A stretch of DNA of 64,000 nucleotides from Haloterrigena sp. H1 (GTDB lineage Archaea > Halobacteriota > Halobacteria > Halobacteriales > Natrialbaceae): assembly GCF_005938085.1 (NCBI RefSeq), contig NZ_SMZK01000004.1, positions 1 through 64,000 on the forward strand, given 5' to 3'. Position 1 is the first letter of the stretch, and the number at the start of each line of letters is the position of its first letter. Of this stretch, positions 18,900 through 27,968 are shown piece after piece. The position numbers and the translations under genes are program-made. The notes below the pieces were generated by a model that worked only from the letters and a program-made list of their open reading frames with translations, was not told the origin of the DNA and searched no databases.

Positions 18900-19376
18900 A
18901 TGTCAGACAATAGCTCTGACAGTGGCGAAGAAGCGGAGACCTCGGACGCGACTGTCTCCACTCCAGACGCTACCGCGGACGCAACCGCTCTCGACGCCAC
19001 GGCAGTCATCGGATTCTCTGTCGAGGAGATTCAGGATCGGCTGGACGACGACAAGATCGCGGAAGCGCTGGTGCTGACGTCGACGCGTCTCGAGAGCATC
19101 CTGAGCCGGGCGATTGCGGACCGGTACGACATCACTATGGACCAGTTCGAAGATCTGTACGGCAATAACGGGCTTGGCCGGTACCGGCACATGGCGTTTG
19201 TCCTCGACCTGTTCGACCAGTATCAGGACACTCTGAAAACAGTCGTGGAGTATCGGAACAACCTGGCGCACGACTACGGCTACCTCGACACGCTGCAGAC
19301 CGATCCCGATGAACGCGAAGCGGTCGAATCGGTCCTCGAAGACACTGTCGAGTTCATTGATCAGGTCGAACTGTAG
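18900..19376 (+). CDS. HEPN-like domain protein
   Basis: 158 aa from ATG 18900. The acidic, Thr/Ala/Asp-rich N-terminal 40 residues are followed by a helical domain with VEYRNNLAHDYGY: R-N-x2-A-H, a HEPN-type Rx4-6H motif. Such domains are RNases or substrate-binding modules in toxin and defence proteins; related DUF4145-like proteins share this layout. No nucleotidyltransferase partner is next to it. An upstream in-frame ATG at 18705 was rejected because that part is not acidic. Confidence 0.5.
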   Translation: MSDNSSDSGEEAETSDATVSTPDATADATALDATAVIGFSVEEIQDRLDDDKIAEALVLTSTRLESILSRAIADRYDITMDQFEDLYGNNGLGRYRHMAFVLDLFDQYQDTLKTVVEYRNNLAHDYGYLDTLQTDPDEREAVESVLEDTVEFIDQVEL

Positions 19377-19604
19377 CGGTAGTAGGTCCGCTGGTTGAAA
19401 CGCGGCGAGAGGTCTTCTTCGAGTCGATGCCTGTTTCTCCCAGCTTCTTCTATACATGGAATTCAGCTGAAGATCAGGCGTTCGAACGCGACGCAGTACG
19501 CGGGCCAGGAGACGAATGGCTATGTGTGGAAGATCAACAAGACTTCTTCAAAAAACGGCACGGCTGACGCGGGAGTATTTCTACGTTCTCTACCAGAACT
19601 GTAG

Positions 19605-20732
19605 TCACTCCAAATTTTCTTCTACTTCACTATCTGGTACCCCTACACCGTACTCGTTGAGTTGCTTTTGTTTGCCAAGCTCAGCAGTCGCCCGCTCCTC
19701 ACACTCATCACGCAAGTCTTCTTTCATATCCTCAATCCGCCAATCAATCCACTTGTCCTCAAGAACTGTCTCTAAATTATCTTTTGCTGTATAGTTTGAG
19801 ACGACCTTCAGATCAGCACGCTCATCGTCCCACTCAGATAGGAAATTGATTCGTTTACCAGCCCCAATCAAGTCATCAACAATACCTGTCACACGTTCCT
19901 CAGTGTAGTTCAGTGAGCTATTCGAGACGTATTCCTCAATGTCTGCACGATCGACGCATGGATATCGCCCCTCGACACGACGAGCCTGTACCACTACTCG
20001 CAGCTGATCCACGATAATCGCAGTTGGTAAGACATCTGCCTGCCCAAAACTTGTCGTCACCCGGTCTAACTCACCATTTAGCGCCGCCATATCGTGTGTA
20101 TGCCGTCGCTCCAACTCCTGAAGCATCGCATCTGGCTCTTCAGCCTCCAAGTTGTCTGGGAAAGATGTCGGCCGTGCCTGCCGAACCCATAACGTGTCGT
20201 AATAGGCATCTACGACCCATGTAATGAACTTCGCGCCCTCCTCGATGATAGCCTTCGCAATCTTATCGCCATGGTTGGCGTACGTTGATAGCACGAACTC
20301 CATATGGTCAATTTCGCTCCCCAGATATTCCTCCTCAATGTACTCCTTGTGCTCTTCAGCGATCTGCTTACGCTCTTTGAGCTGATTCACGACTGACTCA
20401 GCGCTGTTTGGAATCGACGATTTTGCCTCTCCGAAAATTACACTCCCATCCAAGTTCCACAGAAGGAAATCAAAGTTCGGCACACCAAGCTCCTCTAGCG
20501 GTTCCGCGGTGAAGAATTTATACCCAGCTGGACGATCCTGTACGAACGGGAAAATAGAGTAACTAATCAGTTTCCGGTGCTGGCGCTGAACATCTATTTC
20601 TTTTCGAAGGTCTTCGCGCTTAGACTGTTCCGGAAATGCGTCGAGTTTGTGCTCGATACACTTACCGTATAACCCGCGATACTTCGTTTCTTGACCCTCC
20701 GGCACCGATTTAGGAGGGTCAACATTCGTCAT
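19605..20732 (-). CDS. PD-(D/E)XK-type nuclease, second gene of a two-gene unit
   Basis: 375 aa. Residues ~85-115 contain VPNFDFLLWN and VIFGEAKSSIPNS, matching D...ExK of the PD-(D/E)XK fold. Residues 255-320 look like a winged-helix DNA-reading region (DRADIEEYVSNSSLNYTEER), and the C-terminus is helical. Begins 3 bp after the stop of the upstream gene. The pair is AT-richer than its surroundings, a sign of separate origin. Likely a DNA-cleaving effector. Confidence 0.62.
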   Translation of the reverse strand: MTNVDPPKSVPEGQETKYRGLYGKCIEHKLDAFPEQSKREDLRKEIDVQRQHRKLISYSIFPFVQDRPAGYKFFTAEPLEELGVPNFDFLLWNLDGSVIFGEAKSSIPNSAESVVNQLKERKQIAEEHKEYIEEEYLGSEIDHMEFVLSTYANHGDKIAKAIIEEGAKFITWVVDAYYDTLWVRQARPTSFPDNLEAEEPDAMLQELERRHTHDMAALNGELDRVTTSFGQADVLPTAIIVDQLRVVVQARRVEGRYPCVDRADIEEYVSNSSLNYTEERVTGIVDDLIGAGKRINFLSEWDDERADLKVVSNYTAKDNLETVLEDKWIDWRIEDMKEDLRDECEERATAELGKQKQLNEYGVGVPDSEVEENLE

Positions 20733-20735
20733 GTG

Positions 20736-21833
20736 TTATGCTGCCGTCTGAGACTCATAGAGTCGCATTTCAGCGCCACCATCCAACAACTGAATCACGG
20801 CCAGATAGAACTCGACGAGAGATGGGAACGAACAGTTCTGTTTTGGGACAATCCGCATTGACTCTTCAGTCGCGCTGACATTGAACAACGATCCTCGATT
20901 CTCGTCGGTTACCTGCGCAGAGAAGTCCAACGACCCAGCCTGTTTCGTAACGTCCGTGAAGCTGAAATTCAGATCATTGCTGTTCTTCGTGCCTTTGATA
21001 AAATTCTCGGCCTGCATCAACGACACTTGTTGGTCAAAATCTATTTCACCAGAACTCACTTCCGGCACCTGCACTTTCAAGTTTCCCGGCACCACCTCCC
21101 GTTTCTTGAACTTGATCTGATTCGCCACGTCCAATAGCTCAAGAACATTCACGACGACCTCACTCAGCAGCTCAAATAGGATGTTGAAGCTCTCTTGGTT
21201 GACGGTCTCTAAGGTGAACTTTCCGGATGTGTCGATCCTGATGGAGACGTTCTCATGTTCATACTGGATACGGGTGGGAACCACACCGTATTCCTCACGG
21301 AACTCGTCAAGCCGGTCTCTGCCATCAATTCCTTTGTATTCGATTTCACGATCGACATCCGGTCGAGTTCGGGCACCTGCCAAGCTTGGAACGCGCTTCG
21401 AATTAAATTCAGAAATCCGCATGTCCTCGTAGGTATTGAGGACAATTTCGTTCATCGTCTGGAAGTCCTCGGTCATAATCGGCATCGGCGACAGACAGTC
21501 GCTATGTTCCGAGACTGGACGGAGAGCTTGTCGAATGGCTTCTTCAGTTTCGGCGGTGACGACCATCTGGAGATCGTCTTTGTACTCTCCAACGTAGAAT
21601 CTGGCAGGCTGCTCTGTACCTTTTCGGTTTCGGTACTCGCTGACGAACTTCGTGATGTCACCGAGTTCTTCGGTTTCGTAGTGTTCGTCGAGGTAGTCCT
21701 CCCAGCCGTCGTCGGAGAGATAGAGAAACGATTTGATGCGTTGGCCGTGGTACCCTTCTAGGACACGCTCTGGCGAGTCAAAGATGACTCGGCAGAATTC
21801 TTTGAGATTGTATTGTCCTTCGGGTATGTGCAT
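20736..21833 (-). CDS. Unknown protein, first gene of the nuclease unit
   Basis: 365 aa. The start at 21833 is supported by GGAGGT 9 bp upstream. No motif recognised. N-terminal ~100 residues are mixed alpha/beta (QRIKSFLYLSDDGWEDYL), the middle contains VRIDTSG-like strands and a hydrophobic helix (LFELLSEVVVNVLELLDV), and the end is beta-rich. Not a membrane protein overall. Possible sensor or specificity partner of the adjacent nuclease. Confidence 0.6.
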   Translation of the reverse strand: MHIPEGQYNLKEFCRVIFDSPERVLEGYHGQRIKSFLYLSDDGWEDYLDEHYETEELGDITKFVSEYRNRKGTEQPARFYVGEYKDDLQMVVTAETEEAIRQALRPVSEHSDCLSPMPIMTEDFQTMNEIVLNTYEDMRISEFNSKRVPSLAGARTRPDVDREIEYKGIDGRDRLDEFREEYGVVPTRIQYEHENVSIRIDTSGKFTLETVNQESFNILFELLSEVVVNVLELLDVANQIKFKKREVVPGNLKVQVPEVSSGEIDFDQQVSLMQAENFIKGTKNSNDLNFSFTDVTKQAGSLDFSAQVTDENRGSLFNVSATEESMRIVPKQNCSFPSLVEFYLAVIQLLDGGAEMRLYESQTAA

Positions 21834-21837
21834 TTGG

Positions 21838-21847
21838 GGTACCTCCG
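21838..21847 (-). promoter_or_regulatory. Shine-Dalgarno site of the nuclease unit
   Basis: GGAGGT on the minus strand, followed by ACCCCAA and the ATG at 21833. Strong SD sites are uncommon for first genes in haloarchaea, where leaderless starts prevail; it settles the start choice. Confidence 0.55.
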
Positions 21848-22070
21848 ACAGCGTTGTTTGTTGAATGTGCTACATCGGGGCGTATATTAGTTCCCCATTC
21901 GGAGCGAAAGTAGAAATTCACCGTGTCTGGAATTCACTCGTCATAAATCGGGAGAATAGTTAAACTGGATCCCGGAGGAAAACTCTCTTTGTCATCCTGA
22001 GTGTGTTACAGGCTCAAAAATAGTGTGCTACACAGATTTACATTACCACCGACATATACCCAGAAGTACA

Positions 22071-22460
22071 ATGTTTGGATTGCTTTGGGCCGTGATCGAC
22101 CTAATCAAGCGAAGAGTCTCATCGTTCCTTGGCTGGTGTCGAGACCCTTGGAGTGGCAGTCGCATGACCCGCCCTTTCACCCGAGACTACACGCGTACCG
22201 GAGAATCACTCATATACATCTTCATCCATCGAACGGGATCAGCGATCTACAGCGTCCTCTACGTGCTCATCTTCGATGGGTTAGCAACAGTAGCCCAATT
22301 CGTAGTTGGGATGTTTAGTGACCTCTGGCACTCCGACTATCGATACGGACGATACGTCGTAGCACTGTTGGCTGCCGGCATCAAGACTGCTATCCTCGGA
22401 ATCATTTCGGGGGTCGTGTTCGTCGCAACGCTGGTGAAAAGTATGCTCTTCGAAAAGTAG
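22071..22460 (+). CDS. Small membrane protein
   Basis: 129 aa from ATG 22071. Hydrophobic segments around residues 5-20, 55-80 (AIYSVLYVLIFDGLATVAQF) and 95-122 (VVALLAAGIKTAILGIISG) predict two to three membrane helices. No family recognised. Confidence 0.55.
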   Translation: MFGLLWAVIDLIKRRVSSFLGWCRDPWSGSRMTRPFTRDYTRTGESLIYIFIHRTGSAIYSVLYVLIFDGLATVAQFVVGMFSDLWHSDYRYGRYVVALLAAGIKTAILGIISGVVFVATLVKSMLFEK

Positions 22461-22785
22461 CCGGTTATCTAAGCCCTGCCTCATCCATCATCTCGACCGC
22501 GAGATGATCAGGTTCTTCCCCCAAGTAATTCTCACGAAAACTGTCACCGTCCCTTTGTGCGTGATGTCAAACTCGAAGGAAGCTGTCGCCGAACTCGAGA
22601 CCGGCCTGCAGTGATGCTTTGCTGCGTTCGGGAATACCTTCGGTATCTGTCTCTCCGCGCCGCTCAATAATATGGTAGAAATGGTCAGTTCAATTTAACA
22701 AGGGAGTACACTGTTCCTGTGAGAGGAGCGCATTCGACGGATACTATTAAGCGGATGACTGTCGAAACAACCATACAGAACTGCA
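22461..22785. other. Intergenic stretch
   Basis: About 325 bp; no gene, repeat or clear hairpin seen. AT-rich around 22668-22700. Confidence 0.35.
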
Positions 22786-23058
22786 ATGGCTGGCATTACA
22801 GATCCACGGCCACCACTTCCGGAGTGGATTCTCGAATGCTACGATCGACTGTGTACACAGGCATGTCGGCCAGGCCAGCGAAAAGACAGTGTTCCGCTGA
22901 TCGACTACGACGACGCAGCCGACATGCTGATCGCCGATTCAGAGTTAGCACTCGAGCAACGGGACGTCGAGCACGCACTTACTCGCCTCCTCGAGCGGGG
23001 CTACTTCTACGAAGTCGAGGATGAACTTCGGATCACGTCACCAGAAGAACAGTGCTAA
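22786..23058 (+). CDS. Conserved-type small acidic protein
   Basis: 90 aa, MAGITDPRPPLPEWILECYD to PEEQC. A helical core (LALEQRDVEHALTRLLERGYFYEVEDELRIT) resembles a winged-helix half, with the wing at GYFYEVEDELRIT. Possible DNA-binding micro-protein. Faces the ATPase/zincin gene convergently. Confidence 0.6.
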   Translation: MAGITDPRPPLPEWILECYDRLCTQACRPGQRKDSVPLIDYDDAADMLIADSELALEQRDVEHALTRLLERGYFYEVEDELRITSPEEQC

Positions 23059-23139
23059 CGACTCCTCGAAGAGTTGCCTTGCATGCCGATAGGTCGCGAC
23101 ACCAAGCTGCTCGAGTCGGTCTTCCACCTCGCCGCCCCA

Positions 23140-24882
23140 TTATCGAAATTGGCTAGAGGCGACGGCTTCGCTCTGCTGGATATCTACCTCATACTCGTCG
23201 AACACAGACTCGAATCCCTCGTCGACGACCTGCTGGACAAGCTCCGCGAACGAACGTCGATTACCCGTATCCTCAACGAGCGACCGATACGTACTCTCGA
23301 AGTGATGCCCATGCGAGGGCCGATCCCGACTTGAGGTTCCGTGAGCGGCTTCGTGCAACATCACGAGATACAGGTCGTGCATCCAGACCGCACGCTGGCG
23401 GCTCGTCACCGCCGAGTCGGTAATCACGATGTATGTCCTGCCGTCGGTCCAGGCATCGGCACTCGCCTCGCCGTAGTACACATCTCGCTCGATCCCAAGT
23501 TCTCGTACGAGCACTCGTGCGAAGCGGAGATAGCGCTGCTGATCAGCGTTCAACTGCGATTCATCCTCGACGCGATGATAGCCAGTCCAGACGCCCTCCG
23601 ACTCTGCTTGCTCGCCAACGTCAAACGTCTCCGGCACCGCTATCGATGTATCTTCGTCATTGGCGAGATCGCGAAGCCGTTGGGTTGCTGCATCGCTCGT
23701 ATCGAGGACGACGTAGCCACGCTCGACGAGCTTGTCCGCCCCTTTCTGGGCTCCGTCAGCCCACCCAATCTTCGGGGCTGCTTGAATCTCCTCGAGGCTG
23801 ATGCGGGACTCGGTTGCCAGCTGGAACAGGTTACGATCGGCCCACTGCTCGTTCGACGATTCGGACGCCATCGCTTCGATCATCACCTCTCGACTCTCGG
23901 CAGTCAGCCGGTCGTCCGAGACCTCGGCGTATAGATCGTCACGTGCCTGCTCGAGTGCATGGTCGATTCGCTGCCAGCGGTCACAGCCGGACTGGATATC
24001 GTTGCGCGCAAAGTTCAGCGTCATATTTCCCTTTGAGACGACGACCCCGCCGAGTCCGTACTCGCGTTTCGTCGTCACGTACAGGCCATTACTGTATATA
24101 TCGAGCCCCTCGTGGGGTGTGTATTCGAGTGCGAGGATTGCATCGTCGGTTTCGCGAGTAAGCGACGGATGTGGCGAGTCAGCCACTGCCTCGAGTGGAT
24201 CGCCGTTGTCGACCGGCTCGCCATTGATCACGACCGAGACGCCGGTTCGGGATTGCACGTACGCGAAGCGCTTGCGAAGATCGCGAACGTAGCGCCGCCA
24301 CCGGTAGCTGTCCGGGTCCGGCACTTCGTCTTCGTAGTGATCGATCTCGACGAGCATCCCTTCGAGGTGATGCTCAGCGTCCACAAGCTGGCCATCGCGC
24401 CCGCTGACGTCTGCCCACGGTCCCGAATCGCGTCGATCCCGATAATCGAAACACAGTGCGGTATCATGACTCCAGATGCGAACGGCTCCCTTTGCGATGA
24501 TCGCACCCTTACCGATGCCCCACTCGCCGATTGTCTCGTCGTCTGCTCGTTGCTTGCTTCCTGCACCCAGCACTGAGAGGTTGCGTCGCCCTTCGGTCGA
24601 CTCGAGATCAACGCCGGCCCCGTCGTCGAGGATGATCGATCGCTCAGGTGAGATGCTGACCAACACACGGGATGACCCAGGACTGTCGATGCCGTTTTGG
24701 ATCGCTTCGCGAATCGCGTCTGTGAGATCCGCCATTTGGTCTTCGATGAGGTACGTTGCAACCCGCTCGTCAGCCGTCATCGTCACGGTCTCGTCAGTCG
24801 ATAGCTGACTGGCCGGCCTCGAGTCAGTCGCTTGGTTCGTCGCGAACTCCGATAACGTCGGATGATCTGTCATGGTGCTCAC
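23140..24882 (-). CDS. GHKL ATPase fused to a C-terminal HExxH metallopeptidase-like domain
   Basis: 580 aa. N-terminal GHKL motifs: REAIQNGID (N-box), LDDGAGVD (G1), GEWGIGKGA (G2), as in MutL/Hsp90-like ATPases. The C-terminal ~110 residues contain LVMLHEAAHGTS (H510-E-x-x-H514) and a downstream GHHFESTY, the layout of a zincin peptidase. Linking an ATP-driven clamp to a protease is unusual; a proteolytic switch or anti-defence role is conceivable. ATG 24873 is an alternative start. A decayed partial copy lies at 15.0-15.8 kb. Confidence 0.68.
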   Translation of the reverse strand: MSTMTDHPTLSEFATNQATDSRPASQLSTDETVTMTADERVATYLIEDQMADLTDAIREAIQNGIDSPGSSRVLVSISPERSIILDDGAGVDLESTEGRRNLSVLGAGSKQRADDETIGEWGIGKGAIIAKGAVRIWSHDTALCFDYRDRRDSGPWADVSGRDGQLVDAEHHLEGMLVEIDHYEDEVPDPDSYRWRRYVRDLRKRFAYVQSRTGVSVVINGEPVDNGDPLEAVADSPHPSLTRETDDAILALEYTPHEGLDIYSNGLYVTTKREYGLGGVVVSKGNMTLNFARNDIQSGCDRWQRIDHALEQARDDLYAEVSDDRLTAESREVMIEAMASESSNEQWADRNLFQLATESRISLEEIQAAPKIGWADGAQKGADKLVERGYVVLDTSDAATQRLRDLANDEDTSIAVPETFDVGEQAESEGVWTGYHRVEDESQLNADQQRYLRFARVLVRELGIERDVYYGEASADAWTDGRTYIVITDSAVTSRQRAVWMHDLYLVMLHEAAHGTSSRDRPSHGHHFESTYRSLVEDTGNRRSFAELVQQVVDEGFESVFDEYEVDIQQSEAVASSQFR

Positions 24883-25091
24883 CCCTGTGGCACCACAGAA
24901 ACTGAACGGCGGAACTCGAGCGCTTTTGCTAGTCGCGGTTGCTGCTGGGATTGGTGAACCGCCACGGGGTCAAGCCCTGAGGCACTCGGCCTGCCCTGCC
25001 TGTAGATAGATCCAGACAGTGGCAGCCTGTTTTGTCCTATCAGTATTTGCTGAAAAGGCTTATTGCGATCTGCGTGCAATTCGCTATTAGG

Positions 25092-25607
25092 ATGTCTACA
25101 AAAGGAGCAGATTGGAATACGCCTCTCGATACCGGAGGAGAAGCGTTTGAACTCCTCAGGAACTCCCGGAAAGCGTGGATCTATACCTACATTCGTCACA
25201 ACGCAGACACCACGATCGACGACGTCGTCGACTCTCTTGAGATCCCACAGCGGACTGCCTACGACTATATCAACGATCTCGAATCTGCAGGGTTCATTGA
25301 GCAGTCGAATGAGGGACGGCCGGCACGATATGCCGCTCGTGAGATCGATCTCCAACTGGTACAGGATGATGTTCAGCGGCAGATCACGTCAGCATTGATC
25401 GAGGCGATTGCACGCCGCGAGAGAGATGACGATATCGATACGTACATCGAACGCCACGGCTTGGATGGGCTTGCGGTCGCTCTCGAGTATGCTCGGGAAT
25501 ATGCTGAGGGATCAGTAACTCATCGAATTATGGCCCGGGAGCAGGAAATCTCATCGTTAGAAGCGGGTATCATTCTGGACGCACTTCGCCCCGTCGTCGA
25601 GGAGTGA
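25092..25607 (+). CDS. HTH antitoxin-like regulator of a PIN module
   Basis: 171 aa from ATG 25092. Winged helix at residues ~18-75 (RKAWIYTYIRHNADTTIDDV, PQRTAYDYINDLESAGFIEQ), then a helical C-terminal part for partner binding. Ends 5 bp before the PIN toxin gene, the usual antitoxin-toxin order; presumably represses the pair and neutralises the nuclease. Confidence 0.72.
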   Translation: MSTKGADWNTPLDTGGEAFELLRNSRKAWIYTYIRHNADTTIDDVVDSLEIPQRTAYDYINDLESAGFIEQSNEGRPARYAAREIDLQLVQDDVQRQITSALIEAIARRERDDDIDTYIERHGLDGLAVALEYAREYAEGSVTHRIMAREQEISSLEAGIILDALRPVVEE

Positions 25608-25612
25608 TTTGA

Positions 25613-26158
25613 ATGGATGCCGACAGAGAAATCGTTTTTCTTGACTCGTCAGTACTCATCAGTTGTGGACGGCGAGGAAGCGGACGGTTTCAAGCGCTAG
25701 CTCGCGAAGCCAAGCAGAGAGATGTTGTATTTCGAATTTCTCCGCAAGTGTATGCCGAAGTCTCTGGTGAGACAGCGATCGATGGATACGAATCAAGTGA
25801 TCTTGCTGTCGACGAAGCATTGCGCGAAGGCTGGCTGAAAGTTACCGAAAGCCCATCCTATTCGATATCGGAAGTCTCGAAGATCATGGATCAGTCACGG
25901 AGATTCATCGCAACTGCCAGCGATCGGCCAGAAGATATCGTGGAAAAAGCTGACACGGAGATTATCGGATTATCACTCCAGATGCTAATTGACGGAACGG
26001 CTGATCAGGTCACTGTTGTAACAAACGATATTCCACTCGGTGAAGCAACAGAGGCGTTGATTCCCAAGCACGGGTTCGCTGCCGACCAAGTGGCCTGGCT
26101 TACTGGTGGCGATCTTGCACCGGAACTCGATGAGGACTTCGTGCCTGAATTCGAATAA
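25613..26158 (+). CDS. PIN-domain ribonuclease toxin
   Basis: 181 aa. VFLDSSVLIS near the N-terminus gives the first acidic ligand (D11). Conserved acidic residues follow (EVSGE; ADTEIIGLSLQM) with VVTNDIPLGEA near residue 140, the PIN active-site pattern. Cleaves RNA when free of its antitoxin. Second gene of a two-gene operon. Confidence 0.75.
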   Translation: MDADREIVFLDSSVLISCGRRGSGRFQALAREAKQRDVVFRISPQVYAEVSGETAIDGYESSDLAVDEALREGWLKVTESPSYSISEVSKIMDQSRRFIATASDRPEDIVEKADTEIIGLSLQMLIDGTADQVTVVTNDIPLGEATEALIPKHGFAADQVAWLTGGDLAPELDEDFVPEFE

Positions 26159-26359
26159 TCCAATTCTGTTGAGTATCTAGAAGAATATCCTCTTTCTTAA
26201 GCACAGGTGATTCATCATTTCTCTATGATATTCTGGAGACAGTCACATCGAATCCTGTGACCAGTATACGGAATTCACCAATCGAGAATCGAATCTCGAG
26301 ATCAGTATCAGTCTGTGGGCCCGTCGAGTCTGCAAGCCCCTCGAGGGCTTCAGCGTCGA

Positions 26360-27295
26360 TCACTCATCGTCGATCACCTCGCTGACGATGTCGATGATCT
26401 CCTGGGCGGTCGAACTGATCCTCTCAAGCCGGTCGAGGATCGTCTCCGGTTCGTCACCGTGCCACGCGGCAAGGTAGAACGCTGACCCACTGGTATCCAA
26501 CTCGAAGTACCGTCCAACGATGTAACCGACCGCTTCGGCCTCGAGTTCACGTTTCGATCGCTCAGCCTCGTCGTCGACGCCACTGTGTAACAGCGCATGC
26601 GCGTACTCGTGAACGAGCGTGACAGCAAGGTCAGCGTCGTTCTCACGATCTCGGACGGCGACGCGTGGCTGCTCTTGAGAGCGGTACTCACTGATGCCCT
26701 TGGCACTCCCATGCGACCAGTTCTGGGGTCATACTACCTCTACGTCCACCTTGAGTGTGTCTGCTGCCCCGAGGAGCGCGGGAACCAACTCATCTGCGTC
26801 ACCTCTTGCTTCGGTCTCGAGGTCGGGCAATGGCTCGCCGTCAGTCTGTGAGATATCGAAGACGGGTGCTGGCCGAAAGCCTACGAGTCCCTTTTCCCAA
26901 CTGTCCGGCGGTGTCTCGTTGTACTCACAGTCTCTACGTTCGTGATACGACGGCGAGTTCCCACAGTCGGGACATTGCTTCGCGATGATGGGTGCCCAGA
27001 TCCAGATCGCTGTCTCTCCTTCTTTGACGTGCCGGTCGAACTCGTTTTGCCATGTTCGATAGCCGGCAACGCGCGTTGCCTGCGGACACTGGAGTTTGAT
27101 CAACAGCGTGTTTCGGTGCGAGTAGTCATGGAAGCGACTCTGGACGTCCAACCACTGTTTGAACTGCTCGCTCGAGACGGCGTCATCGACTTCGTCGACG
27201 AGGTCCTGGATCCATGCTTCGATCGTACTGTGCATCTCGTCGTGCCGGGTGTCCGAATCGTCGAATGTTTCCCGGGAGCTGCTGCTCGTAGCCAT
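26360..27295 (-). pseudogene. ArdC-like anti-restriction protein with an in-frame TGA
   Basis: One continuous frame of 312 codons interrupted only by TGA at 26729-26731 (codon 189). The N-terminal part is the ArdC-type ssDNA-binding domain (WLDVQSRFHDYSHRNTLLI, CPQATRVAGYRTWQ, ETAIWIWAPI). After the stop the same frame continues QNWSHGSAKGISEYRSQ and LVHEYAHALLH, an HExxH metallopeptidase domain, ending at 26360. ArdC proteins protect incoming plasmid DNA from restriction. A single point change (for example CGA to TGA) explains the break. The 5' end is duplicated at 14.79-14.86 kb. Confidence 0.8.
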
Positions 27296-27407
27296 GTTTG
27301 ATCAGTGCTTCTCGAGTCGAATCAGATCGAATTGAACTGAACTCGAGAAGACCTCCACCCCTCAGGGGGTCTCAAAAATACGCCGGACTCGAGCAGCAGG
27401 AGAGTCG

Positions 27408-27920
27408 TCAGTCAGCGGACGCCGGGGTCTCCACTTTGATCGGCGCGTCGTCTGGCGTTCCACTCTTGTTCAAGAGCGACGCTGGGTATGCATCGTACGC
27501 TGCCCCGATTAGCAGTGGTTCGACCTCTGCAAGGGTTGCGAGTGTTCCGTATGGACTGCTGTCTTCTGTACTGTTTCAGGCATGGACCCAGAGATACGTC
27601 TGCTGAGATAACGTTCGTGAATCGGGCTCAAAGAGTGCTTCAACCCAGTGCTGTTTGCGTTCGTCGTCGCCAGCGAGTGCCTGTGAGAGTTCGCTGATAT
27701 GCCAGTAGTTTCCATCACCCCACCGCGCAAAGCTTCGCGTCCCATCCCGTTCGTAGGCGATCTCTGTGAAGTTCGCACTGAGTTCTCGCTTCTTTCCGTA
27801 CGCCTCTGCCTTGCCGATGTACTGAGGCACGATATCAGCGGGTGTTGCAGTCTCTGCAGGTTCCTCGAGCTGATACATGATATACAGCAGGCCATCACCG
27901 TCATACGCCTCGTCGAACAA
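27408..27920 (-). pseudogene. Truncated GIY-YIG-like gene with an in-frame TGA
   Basis: 171-codon frame lacking a proper start. LLYIMYQLEEP and VPQYIGKAEAYGKKRELS resemble a GIY-YIG-type core (here LYI...QYIG). TGA at about codon 116 (LWVHA*NSTED) is in frame with a sensible continuation ending TPASAD at 27408. Upstream sequence toward the kinase gives no N-terminus, so the gene is 5'-truncated. Possibly derived from a plasmid nuclease gene. Confidence 0.5.
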
Positions 27921-27968
27921 CTCTAATCAATCCAAGTTCGGACAAAGGGAACGATACGTGAAGCGGGG

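Noticed and set aside
26360..27295. TGA read as selenocysteine or a recoded codon in the ArdC-like gene
   Set aside because: The site is not at a catalytic Cys/Sec position, haloarchaea are not known to recode TGA, and no supporting structure was seen.
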